Positions 11,377-21,500 of a DNA stretch of 64,000 nt are shown here, piece after piece. This DNA is from Paroedura picta (taxonomy: Eukaryota; Chordata; Lepidosauria; Squamata; Gekkonidae), in the NCBI RefSeq assembly GCF_049243985.1, contig NC_135375.1, positions 82,109,674-82,173,673 of the forward strand, written 5' to 3'. The notes below the pieces were generated by a model. That model ran no database searches. It had not been told where the DNA came from and saw nothing but the letters and a program-made list of their open reading frames with translations. How positions within the stretch are numbered: position 1 is the stretch's first letter; each line of letters opens with the position of its first letter. The position numbers were made by a program, and so were the translations under genes.

Positions 11377-11540
11377 TTCTCTACCCAAAGGAATCTCAAA
11401 GAGGCTTGCAAATACCTTTCCCTTTCTCCTTGTGAGGTAGGTGGGGATGAGAGAGCTCTGAGAGAACTGTGACTTGACCAAAGTCATCCATCTGGCTGCA
11501 TGTGGAGGAAGAGTGGGAAATCAAACCTGCTGGGACCTTC
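11377..11540 (-). mobile_element. tRNA-headed SINE, minus strand
   Basis: The + strand shows the reverse-complement core: cctttccctttctccttgtgaggtaggtgg, gagagctctgagagaactgtgac, ggctgcatgtggagg, aatcaaacc. Confidence 0.85.
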
Positions 11541-12049
11541 TGCAGGGGCTCTGCCAGTCAGCCACAGCCCCGGCGTCTTTCTTTCTTTCTTTATGTATGT
11601 TTTGATACTGTGCAAAACCGTGTTTTGATACTAGTCATGACCGTAAATAAATGAATGAATGTCTATAGAGAGAGTTTATTAAGGGCAGGGAGGAAGGCAG
11701 GCCTGCAAACAAATCAAGGCTCTGAGCCACTTCCACCAGGCTGCCTTCCTTTTTTGGATCCCCCTCTATCATGTTAAAGGTGAGCAGCCTCAGGCAGGAC
11801 TCTGAGGAGGAGGCATGGGCCTCTCCTAAGTGAAGAACCCAAGAGGTGCAGGCTACCCAAAGGTCACCCAAAATCCTCCCATGCGCTATGGGCGGGGTAC
11901 CGTGTTTCTTCCTGGACCATGCCATCCTCAAAACAACCCTGTGGGGTGGGTGAAGTTGCCCAGGGGTTACTGCAGGGCTGGCCAAACGAACTACAAACTA
12001 CGATTCAGGCGAGCCACCGTTGTCTGGGCAACCTTGGGTCAATCGCCTC
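11541..12049. other. Intergenic spacer
   Basis: Contains a short CTTT repeat near 11578. No gene recognised. Confidence 0.4.
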
Positions 12050-12950
12050 CTCTTTCTACTTTTGTCTCCTCCCGGCTGGCCTGCAACCAAGTGAGAGGCG
12101 GGGGAGGAACATTTTAGAGGAGCCCTTGGGGGCTCTCTCTGCAGAGGAAGGCAGAGGCAAACCACCTCCACTTCTCCGGGGCCCTGGAAGCCCCTCAAGG
12201 GCCGCCTGTTTCTGGGGGGCAGTTGAAACACACATGCAGGCCGCCTCTCTGTGGCCTTGCGCATGCTTCTCCTTGCAGGCTGGTCTGGGGACCTCAATAA
12301 GGCCTCAGTCGGGATGTGGGGAGGGAATGCACTACAGGGGCCTGATCACGCGCTTGCTGGCCTTCCTTCCTCCCTGCTCTAGACAAACAGGAGGCCCTGG
12401 CAGCATGGCAGCGGGAGTTGGGCCAGCCTGCCCTCGGCTCCTCCAGGCGCCCTCCTGTCCTGGCCGGCGGCCTTCGCTGCTCGGGCTGTGTCTGCGGTCC
12501 TGACCCGCCCTCGCCGATGGAGGCCCCTGACCGACCACGGGTCTTGGGGGAGGCTACGGCTCAAGGGGGGGTAACGTGGGCCGGGAGTGGAGGAGGAAAC
12601 CTGCCAGGGGACCAGGCTCATTTTGCCGCCTTCGGCTCCGGAGGGTTGGGATGCCCCCCCCCCTGTTTCAGAGGCCCACCCCCAGGCGACGGGGCTGGCG
12701 GCGGCGCTCCCAAGGAAGCCCTGCTAAGGGGCCCCGTGGCCATGAGAGCGGGGAGGCCAAGGGAAAGGACCCTGGTCCCCCCCACACACACACACAGGGG
12801 GTCGGGGGTCTGGCACCATTTGCCTTCGGTCCAGTCCAGGCGTGTCTTTGGGGTGGGCTCAGAGCCCGGGAGAGGGGGGGGTTCAGACCCTTGCGGGTCC
12901 TCGTGCTCCCAGTTGATCCCTTGATAAGGTTTCTCGGGGAGGGGAAAACG
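12050..12950. other. GC/CpG-rich block, no gene assigned
   Basis: A GC-rich stretch downstream of the CDKN2A 3' end with long but featureless open frames on both strands. A (CA)n run lies near 12783-12797. The region may hold a promoter for an unknown transcript, but I see no exon with supporting homology. Confidence 0.35.
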
Positions 12951-13892
12951 CTTCTTCTCATCTCGGGCGGGGTGGCGGTGAAAAATAGCCCTCTCTTCAA
13001 CCTGGGTCGCTTTCTCTTCAAATGTGCGCTGAAGGAAACCAATTTCACTGGTCTTTTTATCCTTTTGTGGATTCCCCAATGTTGTGAATAACGAAAAATA
13101 AATAGCGTTACACAATGGTAACACTTCAGCTACATTAATGCTGAAAGTAAGAAATATATTATTTTAGGGTATCACCTTTTACTGTGTTATTGCAAGTACT
13201 GTATGGGTGTTTGTTTTTTTTACATCTGTATGCTTGTAAACTTTGTAGGTGCAACTTGGGGCATGATTAATGTTTGCCTTGACCAGGGACTGCTTTTGAG
13301 GATTCAGAGTCCTGTTTATTTATTTTATCTGGCCTACTGGTCCACATATGTGACTAACTAAGTAAATAGTTTAAAGGTTTTTAAAGATGTATATCTCCCT
13401 TAAGTGAGTCATAGATGTATGGAGTTTGCTGCCATACAATGCAAATATAATATAGTACTTCTTTCCTCCCTTTCCTTTCAGCAGTCCATGCAGTGTCCAT
13501 TGTCTATGACTGTTAAGGTTCTGTTTATGTGAAGGAGCTAATATATGACAAAATTAATTGCATATATCCTGTACGCTGCACTTATATGTATGCCAGACCA
13601 CTGATAAAGCCGGCAATGCCAAAAAGCCACATTAACAGGTCAGTGGTGTTGAGACATTAGTGTGTTTATAGGACTGGATTTTAACTGAGGTGATGCATAG
13701 AGCCTTTGGGTGTCTTTAATTTAAACTGCATTATTAATGAATACTAGAATTTTTATAACTACATTCTATTTTAGTAACTTGATGCTGCACCCCCACTAGG
13801 CCTATGCACATTTCTCTTTTTGTTAACCTTTCTTGGTTCCTGGACTCTTGTTTGGGTTACAACCTTTCCTACTGGCTACACTTTTGAAGAGC
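12951..13892. other. AT-rich intergenic spacer
   Basis: The composition drops sharply after the GC-rich block. No gene or repeat family recognised. Confidence 0.4.
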
Positions 13893-14121
13893 TGCCTTTT
13901 TTGTAACCCGCATTTCACTACCTGAGGCGGCTTGCAAACACCTTTCCCTTTCTCTGCCTGTGAGGTAGGTGGGACTGAGAAAGCTCTAAGAGAACTGTTC
14001 TGCTAGAACAGTCCGAAGAGAACTGTGCCTGGCCCAAAATCACCCACCTGGGTGCAGGAGGTGGAGGAGGAGGGAATCCAACCCAGCTCTCCGCTGGTAC
14101 CCATTGAATCACGCTAGCACA
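13893..14121 (-). mobile_element. tRNA-headed SINE, minus strand
   Basis: The reverse-complement copy reads taacccgcatttcactacctgaggcggcttgc, then ctgtgaggtaggtgggactgag, then ggcccaaaatcaccc, then gaatccaaccc. It lies about 100 bp beyond the CDKN2A polyadenylation signal. Confidence 0.85.
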
Positions 14122-14231
14122 AGCCCGGAAATTCTACAGGGACCGGCAGCAGGGTCTTGGAAACTCCCTCCCCTCCCTTCCAGACCTGGAGCAGCAAAAG
14201 GCAGAGGGAGCGCAAGGACGCCAGGTATCAT

Positions 14232-14237
14232 TTTATT
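14232..14237 (-). terminator. CDKN2A: CDKN2A polyadenylation signal
   Basis: AATAAA on the - strand, about 45 bases after the exon 2 stop codon. It would serve both the INK4a and the ARF transcripts because they share this last exon. Confidence 0.7.
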
Positions 14238-14279
14238 GGCATGGGGTGTTTTTGAACGCCAAGAGCCAGGCGGAGGCCC

Positions 14280-14600
14280 CTAGGGGTCGCCCTTCTCCTC
14301 TTGCGCTTGGGGCCCGGGTCCCGCGGCGCCTTCCCGGGCCGGGCTCTCCGCCTGGCGTCGAAGGAAGCGGACGACGTGGCGGTGGCCGGCCTCCTGGGCC
14401 AGGTGGAGGGGAAGCCGCTGGGCGGCGTCGGGCACATCCAGGCGGGCACCGCCTGCGCACAGCACCCGCAGCGTGTCGAGGAAGCCCTGGCGGGCGGCGT
14501 CGTGGCTGGGCAGCGCACCCGTGCTGGGGTCCGGCCGGTTGGGATCGGCTCCCTCCTGCAGCAAGAGCGCCGCCACTCTGGGGCTTCCCATCATCATCAC
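14280..14600 (-). CDS. CDKN2A: CDKN2A exon 2 (p16INK4a C-terminal 106 aa; shared with ARF)
   Basis: The exon follows a cccctgcag acceptor and opens [21 protein letters not shown], the exact INK4 exon-2 boundary (human VMMMGSARVAELLL). It holds the rest of ankyrin repeat 2 and repeats 3-4, with [13 protein letters not shown] at residues 72-84 and [15 protein letters not shown] at 94-108. The stop is TAG at 14280. The aspartate equivalent to human Asp84 is kept (D74). However, VHD is SHD, REGF is RQGF, and the usual WGRLPVDLA is AQRLPLHLA. The protein ends in a 26-residue tail rich in G, P and charged residues. Joined to exon 1-alpha it gives 146 aa (human 156). In the ARF reading phase the exon gives a stop at its second base (TGA at 14599-14597), so it adds only one base of ARF coding. 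No third coding exon is needed. Confidence 0.95.
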   Translation of the reverse strand: MMMMGSPRVAALLLQEGADPNRPDPSTGALPSHDAARQGFLDTLRVLCAGGARLDVPDAAQRLPLHLAQEAGHRHVVRFLRRQAESPAREGAAGPGPQAQEEKGDP

Positions 14601-15111
14601 CTGCAGGGGACGAGGAGGAGAGAGACCGTCAGCCAAACGCGCTCTGGAGGCGCTTCAGCCACTGCTTGACATTCTCCGGCTTTGCACAGGTAATCCCAGC
14701 CGTGAAAGCACATGGAAAACGCATTGTCCCGCGCCTCTGAAATCTTTACCCTGCACGCCCTTTAGCCGGGATGAAGAGAGCGGGCCTAAGCAGAATTTGT
14801 CCCGTTTCTGTCCCGTAGGTTGATTTCGCTGTGCAGATGGCAACGCAGTAGTGAAAATGGCAACCATACATTTTGGCGACTGGGCAGGAGTGAATTTGGA
14901 GCCGCTTCGGATCCTTCTGCAGCGCAACCCTAGGCAGACTCCGATGTCAACACACTATGGGGTGCTGGAATCGGTTCTGCCTAGGGTTGCAACTGTAAAA
15001 GGTTACAGTCCCCTGATTCAAAGTAAATCGCCGCTACAAATTCTCGCTACCCGTTCTGCCCCCCCCCCCCGAATTAGAATTCAAACCTCCCTAGTGGCCT
15101 ATCATCGCTAG

Positions 15112-15257
15112 ATTTAGAAGAAGAAAGCTTGAGGCTGAGAGAGCCCTGATATCACTGCTCGGTCAGAACAGTTTTATCGTGGCCAGCCCAAGGTCACCCA
15201 GCTGGCTGCAGGTAAGAAGTCCACACTCCTAACCACTACACCAAACTGGCTCTCATT
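15112..15257 (-). mobile_element. tRNA-headed SINE, minus strand, internally shortened
   Basis: It reads agaagaagaaagcttgaggctgagagagcc, then caaggtcacccagctggctgca, then cactcctaaccactacaccaaactggctct. The last phrase is the reverse complement of the agccagtttggtgtagtggtt head. Confidence 0.88.
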
Positions 15258-15269
15258 TTACTAGTTATT

Positions 15270-16400
15270 TTTTGGGGCATAACCCCCCCCCCCATTAAAA
15301 AAAACTAAGCAAGCTTCAGCATTCCTGAAAATACTAGCATAATGTAACCTGCAGCTTTATGCCTACTTCCTCTTCTCTGGGGCTTCTCAGGCCATCTAAA
15401 TACCGTGCAAAGAAAGGCTTCCTATACTTCGCTTGCCAGCTCTCGAAACAGGCAGTTAGTTCAACTGATAACTAGTCAGTTATTTTCTAGTATTTAGTAA
15501 CAGTAATCTCTTACAAGGTTTTAAGAATCACAAATATGTAGACCAAAAACAAAATTGCAGGGTCATAAATTGGGGGTAGGGGTGTGTGTGGCGAGAAGAT
15601 CCACAAGCAACTACACGATTAGGGTCAGTTTTTTAAAAGCCATATTCACATTCCTAAAAACACATTGGTCATATTTACTCGAAAGGACAGCACCGTCTGC
15701 ACTGGGGATTATTCTCAGTTCATGTATGTCCCATTTGTGCAAAGAAGGTTTAAATCTGGTTTGCAAGATCTGAAACTAATTTCTGAGTGAACATGTTCCT
15801 GGATTTCAGACCACCAGTATGGGCATCAGCTTTTATTTCTTAACTGAAAGTTGTTTACAACTCTCTGGCCTCGCTTACAAAATTCTAAGAATTACAAAAA
15901 TGCAGATGCAAGCCAAAATTGTGAGAGCCAAGTTGGGGGGGGGGGGAGGATCTGCAAACAACTGCAAGATTAGGGGCATCCAAAAATAATTAAGTTTCAG
16001 CATTACTAAGGATATCAGCATAATGTGACCCGCAATCTTTCACTTGAAAAGTCAGAAAACTTGCAGTTAGTGTAACTAATTTCTGATCAGAAATTCAGAA
16101 ATCAAACCTGGGTATTAATTATCTGCTCAAATACTCATTATCTGCTCAAATTATCTGCATCAAGTTTCTGTTCCGAACGCTGCCTCTAACACTAACATCT
16201 CTAAGAATTAAAAAGATGAAAACCAAAACCAATATTGCAGGGACTTAAATTAAGGGGGAGGGGAAATCCACAAAAAACAAAACAAAACAAAACAAAACGC
16301 ACGATTCTGAGCATTTAAAAAACGAAGCAAACTCCAACATTCCTAAAATCGCCAACAATGTGTCCTGCAACCTTAAGCTCCTCGAAAGGAAATCGCCGTC
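15270..16400. repeat. Decayed tandem repeat, ~340-bp unit, 3+ copies
   Basis: Several landmarks recur at similar spacing. A 'cagcattcctgaaaatactagcataatg'-like phrase occurs near 15317, 15648, 15997 and 16338. 'Taagaattacaaaaatg.. aaccaaaattgcagg' occurs near 15523, 15884 and 16200. 'gatccacaagcaactacacgatta' occurs near 15598, 15950 and 16266. The period is about 315-360 bp and the units are clearly diverged. It lies wholly inside the INK4a intron. I did not recognise the unit as a known repeat family. Confidence 0.75.
16277..16300. repeat. (AAAAC)n microsatellite
   Basis: About five AAAAC units interrupting the last copy of the tandem repeat. Confidence 0.9.
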
Positions 16401-16555
16401 CTCAGCGGGGCTTGTTCAGGTCGCCCAACGAAGATCTTCCATTGCGCGGGCACGATCGGGGAAAGGGGCCATGAAAAGATTCGCAAACTGGAGTGTTCCA
16501 GGGCGGCCGGCAAACCGTATTTTTTAGGAACAAAAATACACCTATCTTGGAATAA

Positions 16556-16690
16556 TAAAACCAGAGTCCAGTAGCACCTTTAAGACCAACAAAGATTTAT
16601 TCCAGGCGTGAGCTTTCGAGTGCAAGCACTCTGACGAAGGTGCTACTGGACTCTGATTTGATTGTGCGACTTCAGACCAACATGGCGACC
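16556..16690. mobile_element. Short GGTGCCACTGGACTC-family element
   Basis: The left arm reads ccagagtccagtagcacctttaagacc, then aacaaagatttattccaggc and gagctttcgagtgcaagcac. It is followed by ggtgctactggactctgatttg in inverted orientation. The element therefore looks like a collapsed version in which both arms nearly touch. Confidence 0.75.
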
Positions 16691-17420
16691 CATTTGAATC
16701 CCGCTGTCTTGGAAGGGAGCGCCCCTGAATTCTCCGGGGGTTGCCCGGCTGTAAATCCCGCCGCTAGAGTGGAACTGGCTTCCCACGAGGATTCAATGCC
16801 CGCGCGTTTCAGGGCCCGATCCGTGGTGTCACGAGTGAAAGCCGGGTTCGACATTTCAGAACCCTTTGGAGTCCTGCGGCTCGCGTTTGGGAGTGGAAAG
16901 GCGGAAGGGGCCAGTAAAGATCATCCCTCCATCGCTCATGGGGGGAGCAAGCGAACGAACGGCAACCAGGAAACCTGCTGTCCGGAGCCGACCTGCTTTT
17001 CTTCCAGAGCCAACGTGGTGGGTTTTGTTCCGGTCCAGGGGCCGCTCGCAGACCAACCAAGTGTCGCGCTGGGCCTAAGCGTTCCTGGGCTTCGTGAAAC
17101 CTGACCGAAGCGTGCACGCACACGACGGCGGACACCCGGAGTGACACTTGGTGGCTCTTCCAGGCGCTTCCCTCTGCTGCTTCAGAACCGCGGCGACACC
17201 CTTCAGCGACCCCTCTCCAGAGGCAAGGAAGCCTGGAGCTGGTGGGTCTGGCGGCCGTGGGCGGCTGGCACCATCCCCCGGGGCCAGCGGCCCCTTCTCC
17301 CTTGAGCGCCTGGCCTCGCCCCCCACCCCACCGCTCCCCAATGAGAAAGAACCAAGTCCGCGCTTCGGCAACCTTCTGCGAAGATCCGGCCTGTTCCCGC
17401 GCCCAGCCCGGCCGCTTTAC

Positions 17421-17540
17421 CTGAATGGGGGTCCTGCCGTAGGAATTCGCCCCGTTGGGGTCCGCTCCCTCCCGCAGCAGCCGCCGCACCCCCTCCTCAT
17501 CCCCCGCCGCCGCGGCCCGGGCCAACGCGTCCGCCTGCAT
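17421..17540 (-). CDS. CDKN2A: CDKN2A exon 1-alpha (p16INK4a N-terminal 40 aa)
   Basis: Encodes the first ankyrin repeat of p16INK4a, an inhibitor that binds CDK4/6, blocks cyclin D partnering and keeps RB active. The translation begins MQADALARAAAAGDEEGVRR and ends GADPNGANSYGRTPIQ, followed at once by a GTAAAG donor. Human exon 1-alpha ends NAPNSYGRRPIQ at the same codon boundary. The ATG at 17540 has G at -3. An in-frame ATG farther upstream (17693) would add about 51 arginine- and alanine-rich residues with no INK4 similarity and would run through a CCAAT box, so I prefer 17540. The 40-residue exon is a little shorter than human (50) and equals CDKN2B exon 1 here in length. Synteny with MTAP identifies it as INK4a and not INK4b. 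It lies in a CpG island. Confidence 0.94.
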
Positions 17541-17559
17541 CGCCAAAGGAGCTGCCTGC

Positions 17560-18300
17560 AGGGCACCCAGGGGCGCCCCCCTCACCCCGTGGCCCCTCCC
17601 CGCTTCCGCGGCCAAGTCACGCCGCTCGCCCCGCCGGCCCCGGCCCCTCCGCCTCCGCTGCAGATCTGTGCTCCCATTGGCCGCGGGAGCCAACCGCAGG
17701 CCGGCCGGATGCCGCCGCCTCCTCCCGGCTGCTCAACAATCCGGCGGGAGGGGGGGGGGATCCAGCCTGGAAGGGTCCCGCCCGGTGCCGCCCCTCCGCA
17801 GCAGCGCACTTGGGCAAAGCCCAGGGCCCTCCGCCTGGCCCCTCCTCCCCGCCAGAAGCGTCGGGGGCCCTCCTTCGGGAAGGGGATGGCGTTCCGCCAC
17901 AGGAACCCCCACGGCCCCCTCGTCATCGCCCCTCGTTGCAACCACAGCCCCGACGGGCGGGCGAGCCCTTCGCTTCCTCGCTCCAGGGCGAAAAGACCGG
18001 CAGAGCCCAGGCAAGCCTAGCCCCCCGCCCCTCCCCCCCGGGTCTCGGGTGCTAGTCGCTTGAGAAGGGCGACCTCCGAGGAATCCCAAGCTGGAGACGC
18101 GGGGAGGGAGAGGCGATGGGCAGGCCGCCTCGGAGGTCCGGGCTGCCAGACGAGCGTCGCACACACGCGCCAGACGGCAAACAAACACATGACTTTGAAA
18201 TCCTTGGACTTGGGAGCGCAGAAGCTTCGCCCAGCCTCCCTGGGGCCTCGCCTGGCCCGGCTGAGGGGGCTCAGGAGGACTTCTCGAAAGAACCGACGCC
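17560..18300 (-). promoter_or_regulatory. CDKN2A: CDKN2A (INK4a) CpG-island promoter
   Basis: Dense CpG sequence directly upstream of the INK4a start. A CCAAT box on the - strand (attgg on +, near 17675) lies about 135 bases before the ATG. I found no clear TATA box. The transcription start is not determinable from sequence alone. Confidence 0.55.
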
Positions 18301-19728
18301 CATCTGACATGGCATGTTCATGTAAAGGGCACAGGTTCCCTTCGGAGGGCTAATCTGCTGCCTCTCCAAGCCCAAGAAGAAATGACCCACAGAAGACAAA
18401 AAAACAAAACAAAACTCCGAAGGCAAGCAACTGTCCAGGAGGCTAGATGTGTCCCCGAGGGAGAGAGAACTTCCTTCCTTCCTTCCTCCCTTCCTTCCCC
18501 TGAGCGCCTTGGACTGACCACCAGTTTCCTCTTTCGGAGAATCTTGAGGGAGGCGCGGACTAGGGAGTGCCGTGGGGGACATCGGAGCTGGAAGGGGCCG
18601 CGCTCTGACTGCCGAAGGCTCTGCAGCCTCTGGGCTGGAGAAGAGCGTGGCAGGGCAGGAGCTGACCCCTTGCCAGCGTGCGCGGACTTTCTCTGCGCTG
18701 CAGCCTCTCTCGGGGTTCGCCAGCCCCTGCGCCTGACTAGGTGCTTGAAGGCGCAGCACTTGCTGAGAAAGGAAAGGCCGATGCCACTTTCGCATTCCCA
18801 GCCCCCTGCAGTCCATGAGAAGAAAACCATCTCCGGACACATCCCCCAGGATCTGCGCCTCCCCCTGGCCTGAGAAAGCCAGCCGAGGTCCTGGCAGATG
18901 CAGTCCACTCGGGTAGGGTTGCCAACAGGTCTGGAGATCATGTCCTGTTCCTTTCAGTGGAGCGAGGGGCTGCTGGAGCCTTTGGAGGCACGGCGGAACA
19001 TAACGCGGCCTACCGAATAACGCCCCGTTACGCCTCCGTTAAAGGGTCAGCGCGTTTTCCCCTCCATTCCAGGCGGCACCTTTCAGCACGGGCAGTTCTA
19101 AGCGATGTGCCTTTGAGCTGTAGCCTTTGACGTGCGTTGCCTGCTTGGCTCTCCGGGGTGTGTGTTGGGGGGGGGGGGGGCGGCAGGGGAGCCGTGACTT
19201 TTCTCCACCAACAGTCTCCTGCGAATGACGTTCCCCAGCACCCTTCGCTTGCAGAGGGCTTCCCTCACCCCCTCGCCCAGCCGCTCTCCGGTTGACAGAT
19301 GCGAGAAGACGGGACAATCCAGCCGAGAGAAAGACAACCCTCAACGGCCTGAGATAGCCGGAGGGTGCACATCCCGTGTGCCCCAGGAGATCGAGTTCGT
19401 AGCTACTGATCCAGCGCCATCTCCTCCACCCAGGGCCCTTCGAGCGCTCTGCCTCCAAGTGCAGCTCTGGCCCAGCAAGCAGTAGCGGAGGAGGGGGACT
19501 CCCATCGGCTTGGGGTTCCCAGGTCGGGTCCCCGAACATTTGCACGTGTGGGTCACCACACACAAACGGTTGGGCGCCCCGGTTCTAATCTCAATGATTG
19601 GGGGTGGGGGGGAGGTGGAGCCAGGACATGTCGCCGAGTGGGTCTGACAGCTGGACCCTCTGCAAATCCTTGTAGAAGTCCATCTCACTCAGCCTGCCGG
19701 GGATTTGCTGCCTTGCTGGGCTGCAGTA
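18301..19728. other. Intergenic between INK4a promoter and ARF exon
   Basis: Moderately GC-rich, with a (TTCC)n run at 18471-18499 and a G run near 19148. No gene recognised. Confidence 0.4.
18471..18499. repeat. (TTCC)n microsatellite
   Basis: About seven imperfect TTCC units. Confidence 0.85.
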
Positions 19729-19835
19729 CCTGAGGAAGAGGAGGGTCTGCCCGGGAAAGCTTGAACCCAGATTTCCACTTTGTTGGCCTCAACAAAAGGT
19801 GCCCCTGGACTCAGGCTTGGTTCTGTTGCTCCCAG
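19729..19835 (+). mobile_element. Fragment of the GGTGCCACTGGACTC repeat family
   Basis: It reads cctgaggaagaggagg, then tccactttgttggcctc, then ggtgcccctggactcaggcttgg. Diverged. Confidence 0.5.
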
Positions 19836-20305
19836 TTCCAGTAGATTAATCAGTTGATCTGGCAGCAAAACTGTTTTTAAAGTAGTTCATGCCAGCACAA
19901 GTCTGCTTTCCTCCCTTTCTCTTTCGCATTAGAGAATCCCTCTCGCCGAGGGTACCTGCTGTCACACGTCTAAACATCACCTGAAGAGAAGAGAACATTT
20001 CCTCCAGAACCATCCCTCCCCGGGCTCAGATGGGTTAAAACATACACCATAAAGGTTCGTTTGTGAGGAATAGCACTACTTTTTTTTTAAGTACAGTATG
20101 TTTCTAGCAGACTTGAGCCCAATTCCCATGGGCAAGATACAACGCAAACCAAACCACACCTTTCGAAATCACCGGGCTTCAAGCTGCAAGGGGTGAAAAT
20201 TGCGCTGTGCCCTGTTCTGAACCGGTGTGGGGCATCCAGCCTTTCGGAGGGCCTCTTCCCAGTCGCCTCGCCCTTGTTTGTTGGCACCCATTGTTGGCAC
20301 TACAT
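19836..20305. other. Intergenic, nothing recognised
   Basis: No gene or repeat family that I could support. Confidence 0.4.
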
Positions 20306-20583
20306 CAGTTTGTTGTAGTGGTTAGGAGTGCCGACTTCTAATCTGGCGAGCCGGGTTCGATTCTGCGCTCCCCCACATGCAGCCAGCTGGGTGACCTTGG
20401 CCTTGCCACAGCACTGATAAAACTGTTCTGACCGAGCAGTGATATCAGGGCTCTCTCAGCCTCACCTACCTCGAAGGGTATCCCTTGTGGGGAGAGGAAA
20501 GGGAAGGCGACTGTAAGCTGCTTTGAGCCTCCTTCAGGTAGAGAAAAGCGGCATATAAGAACCAGCTCTTCTTCTTCTTCTCT
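20306..20583 (+). mobile_element. tRNA-headed SINE, near full length
   Basis: The head reads cagtttgttgtagtggttaggagtg (A-box region) with B-box ggttcgattct. The body includes agccagctgggtgaccttgg and gggctctctcagcctcacctacctc. The tail is gcatataagaaccagctcttcttctt. Confidence 0.92.
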
Positions 20584-20887
20584 GTCCCTCGGTGGCTGTC
20601 ACGGCAACGACTGACTAGCGTGTCTGATGGGGCCACTTCCAAAGCAATGGTGCCAGAGGATTGCTGGCAGCATGTTTCAAACGATGCTTTTGTTCACGGT
20701 GTTCCTTTCCAAATGCAATGTTCTTGAGACAGAGACAGGTCGCGCAGTTTTGTGCAGCCCCGGGTGCCCAAGAGGCATTCCTGGCGCCTCGTTTAAGGTG
20801 ACCGATTAATGCGGATGTTTCGCTTCAGTTTTGTTTTTAGGCTTCTGGTTGGTTCTCGAACCCTAATCCTATTGCCTTGTTTATTAG

Positions 20888-21170
20888 AGAGCCAGTTTGG
20901 TGTAGTGGTTAGGAGTGCGGACTTGTAATCTGGCATGCCAGGTTCGATTCTGCGCTCCCCCACATGCAGCCAGCTGGGTGACCTTGGGCTCAACACAGCA
21001 CTGATAAAACTATCCTGACTGAGCAATGATTACAGGGTTCTCTCAGCCTCACTCACCCCACAGGGTGTCTGTTGTGGGGAGAGGAATGGGAAGGCGACTG
21101 TAAGCCGCTTTGAGCCTCCTTCGGGTAGGAAAAAGTGGCATATAAGAACCAACTCTTCTTCTTCTTCTTA
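20888..21170 (+). mobile_element. tRNA-headed SINE, full length
   Basis: This is the best copy in the window. It has agagccagtttggtgtagtgg with a tRNA A-box, ggttcgattctgc as B-box, the cacatgcagccagctgggtg core, and a (CTT)n tail. It is close in sequence to the copy at 20306 and in the same orientation, about 300 bp away. Both read cagcactgataaaac where others read cagttctctcagag, so they belong to one subfamily. Confidence 0.94.
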
Positions 21171-21206
21171 TTGAAGCCCCCATCCCCATATTGAAGGCCC
21201 CATTTC

Positions 21207-21500
21207 ATCGACAACTCAAATCAGAGTCCAGTGGCCCCTTTAAGTAAGGCCAACAAAGATTTATTCCAGGCGTGAGCTGTCGAGTGCAAGCACTCTTCCT
21301 CAAACTATGAACATCATGACAGTAGGAATATAAAACAAAAGTTAATTCTGTCAAATTAGTAAACTGTGTTACAACATCCAAATACAGCCGTATGATAATT
21401 CTTTGCTAAAACAGTCAATCAGTCCCCTCGAATTCAGTTGTAGTTCACAAAACAGAGGAGAAATAAAACTGTCTATGTTAGTGATTTACGGCTTTAACTT
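21207..21500. mobile_element. GGTGCCACTGGACTC-family element, one arm plus interior
   Basis: The arm aatcagagtccagtggcccctttaag, then acaaagatttattccaggcg is followed by an interior (gcactcttcctcaaactatg, then attagtaaactgtgttacaacatcc, then cagttgtagttcacaaaac). That interior matches the one at 40370-40600. The far arm is missing. Confidence 0.8.

Larger units (their letters stand above)
14601..17420 (-). other. CDKN2A: CDKN2A (INK4a) intron 1
   Basis: A 2.8 kb intron with a GTAAAG donor at 17420-17415 and a ctgcag acceptor at 14606-14601. It carries a SINE, a decayed tandem repeat of about 340 bp, and a repeat-family fragment. Confidence 0.85.

Noticed and set aside
14121-14279. A third coding exon of CDKN2A as in mammals
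   Set aside because: The exon 2 frame ends in a stop at 14280, followed by a polyadenylation signal within 50 bases. I saw no donor in exon 2 that would need a further exon.
15270-16400. CRISPR-like array, because motifs recur at intervals
   Set aside because: The unit is about 340 bp and diverged along its whole length. There are no short identical repeats with unique spacers, and this is vertebrate DNA.
17541-17693. Upstream in-frame ATG extending p16INK4a by 51 residues
   Set aside because: The added residues are low-complexity and unlike any INK4. The stretch includes a CCAAT box that belongs to the promoter. The CDKN2B paralogue has the matching shorter start.
20306-21170. tRNA genes, because of A- and B-box sequences
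   Set aside because: The boxes belong to SINE heads. The sequence cannot form a tRNA cloverleaf and continues into the SINE body and (CTT)n tail.
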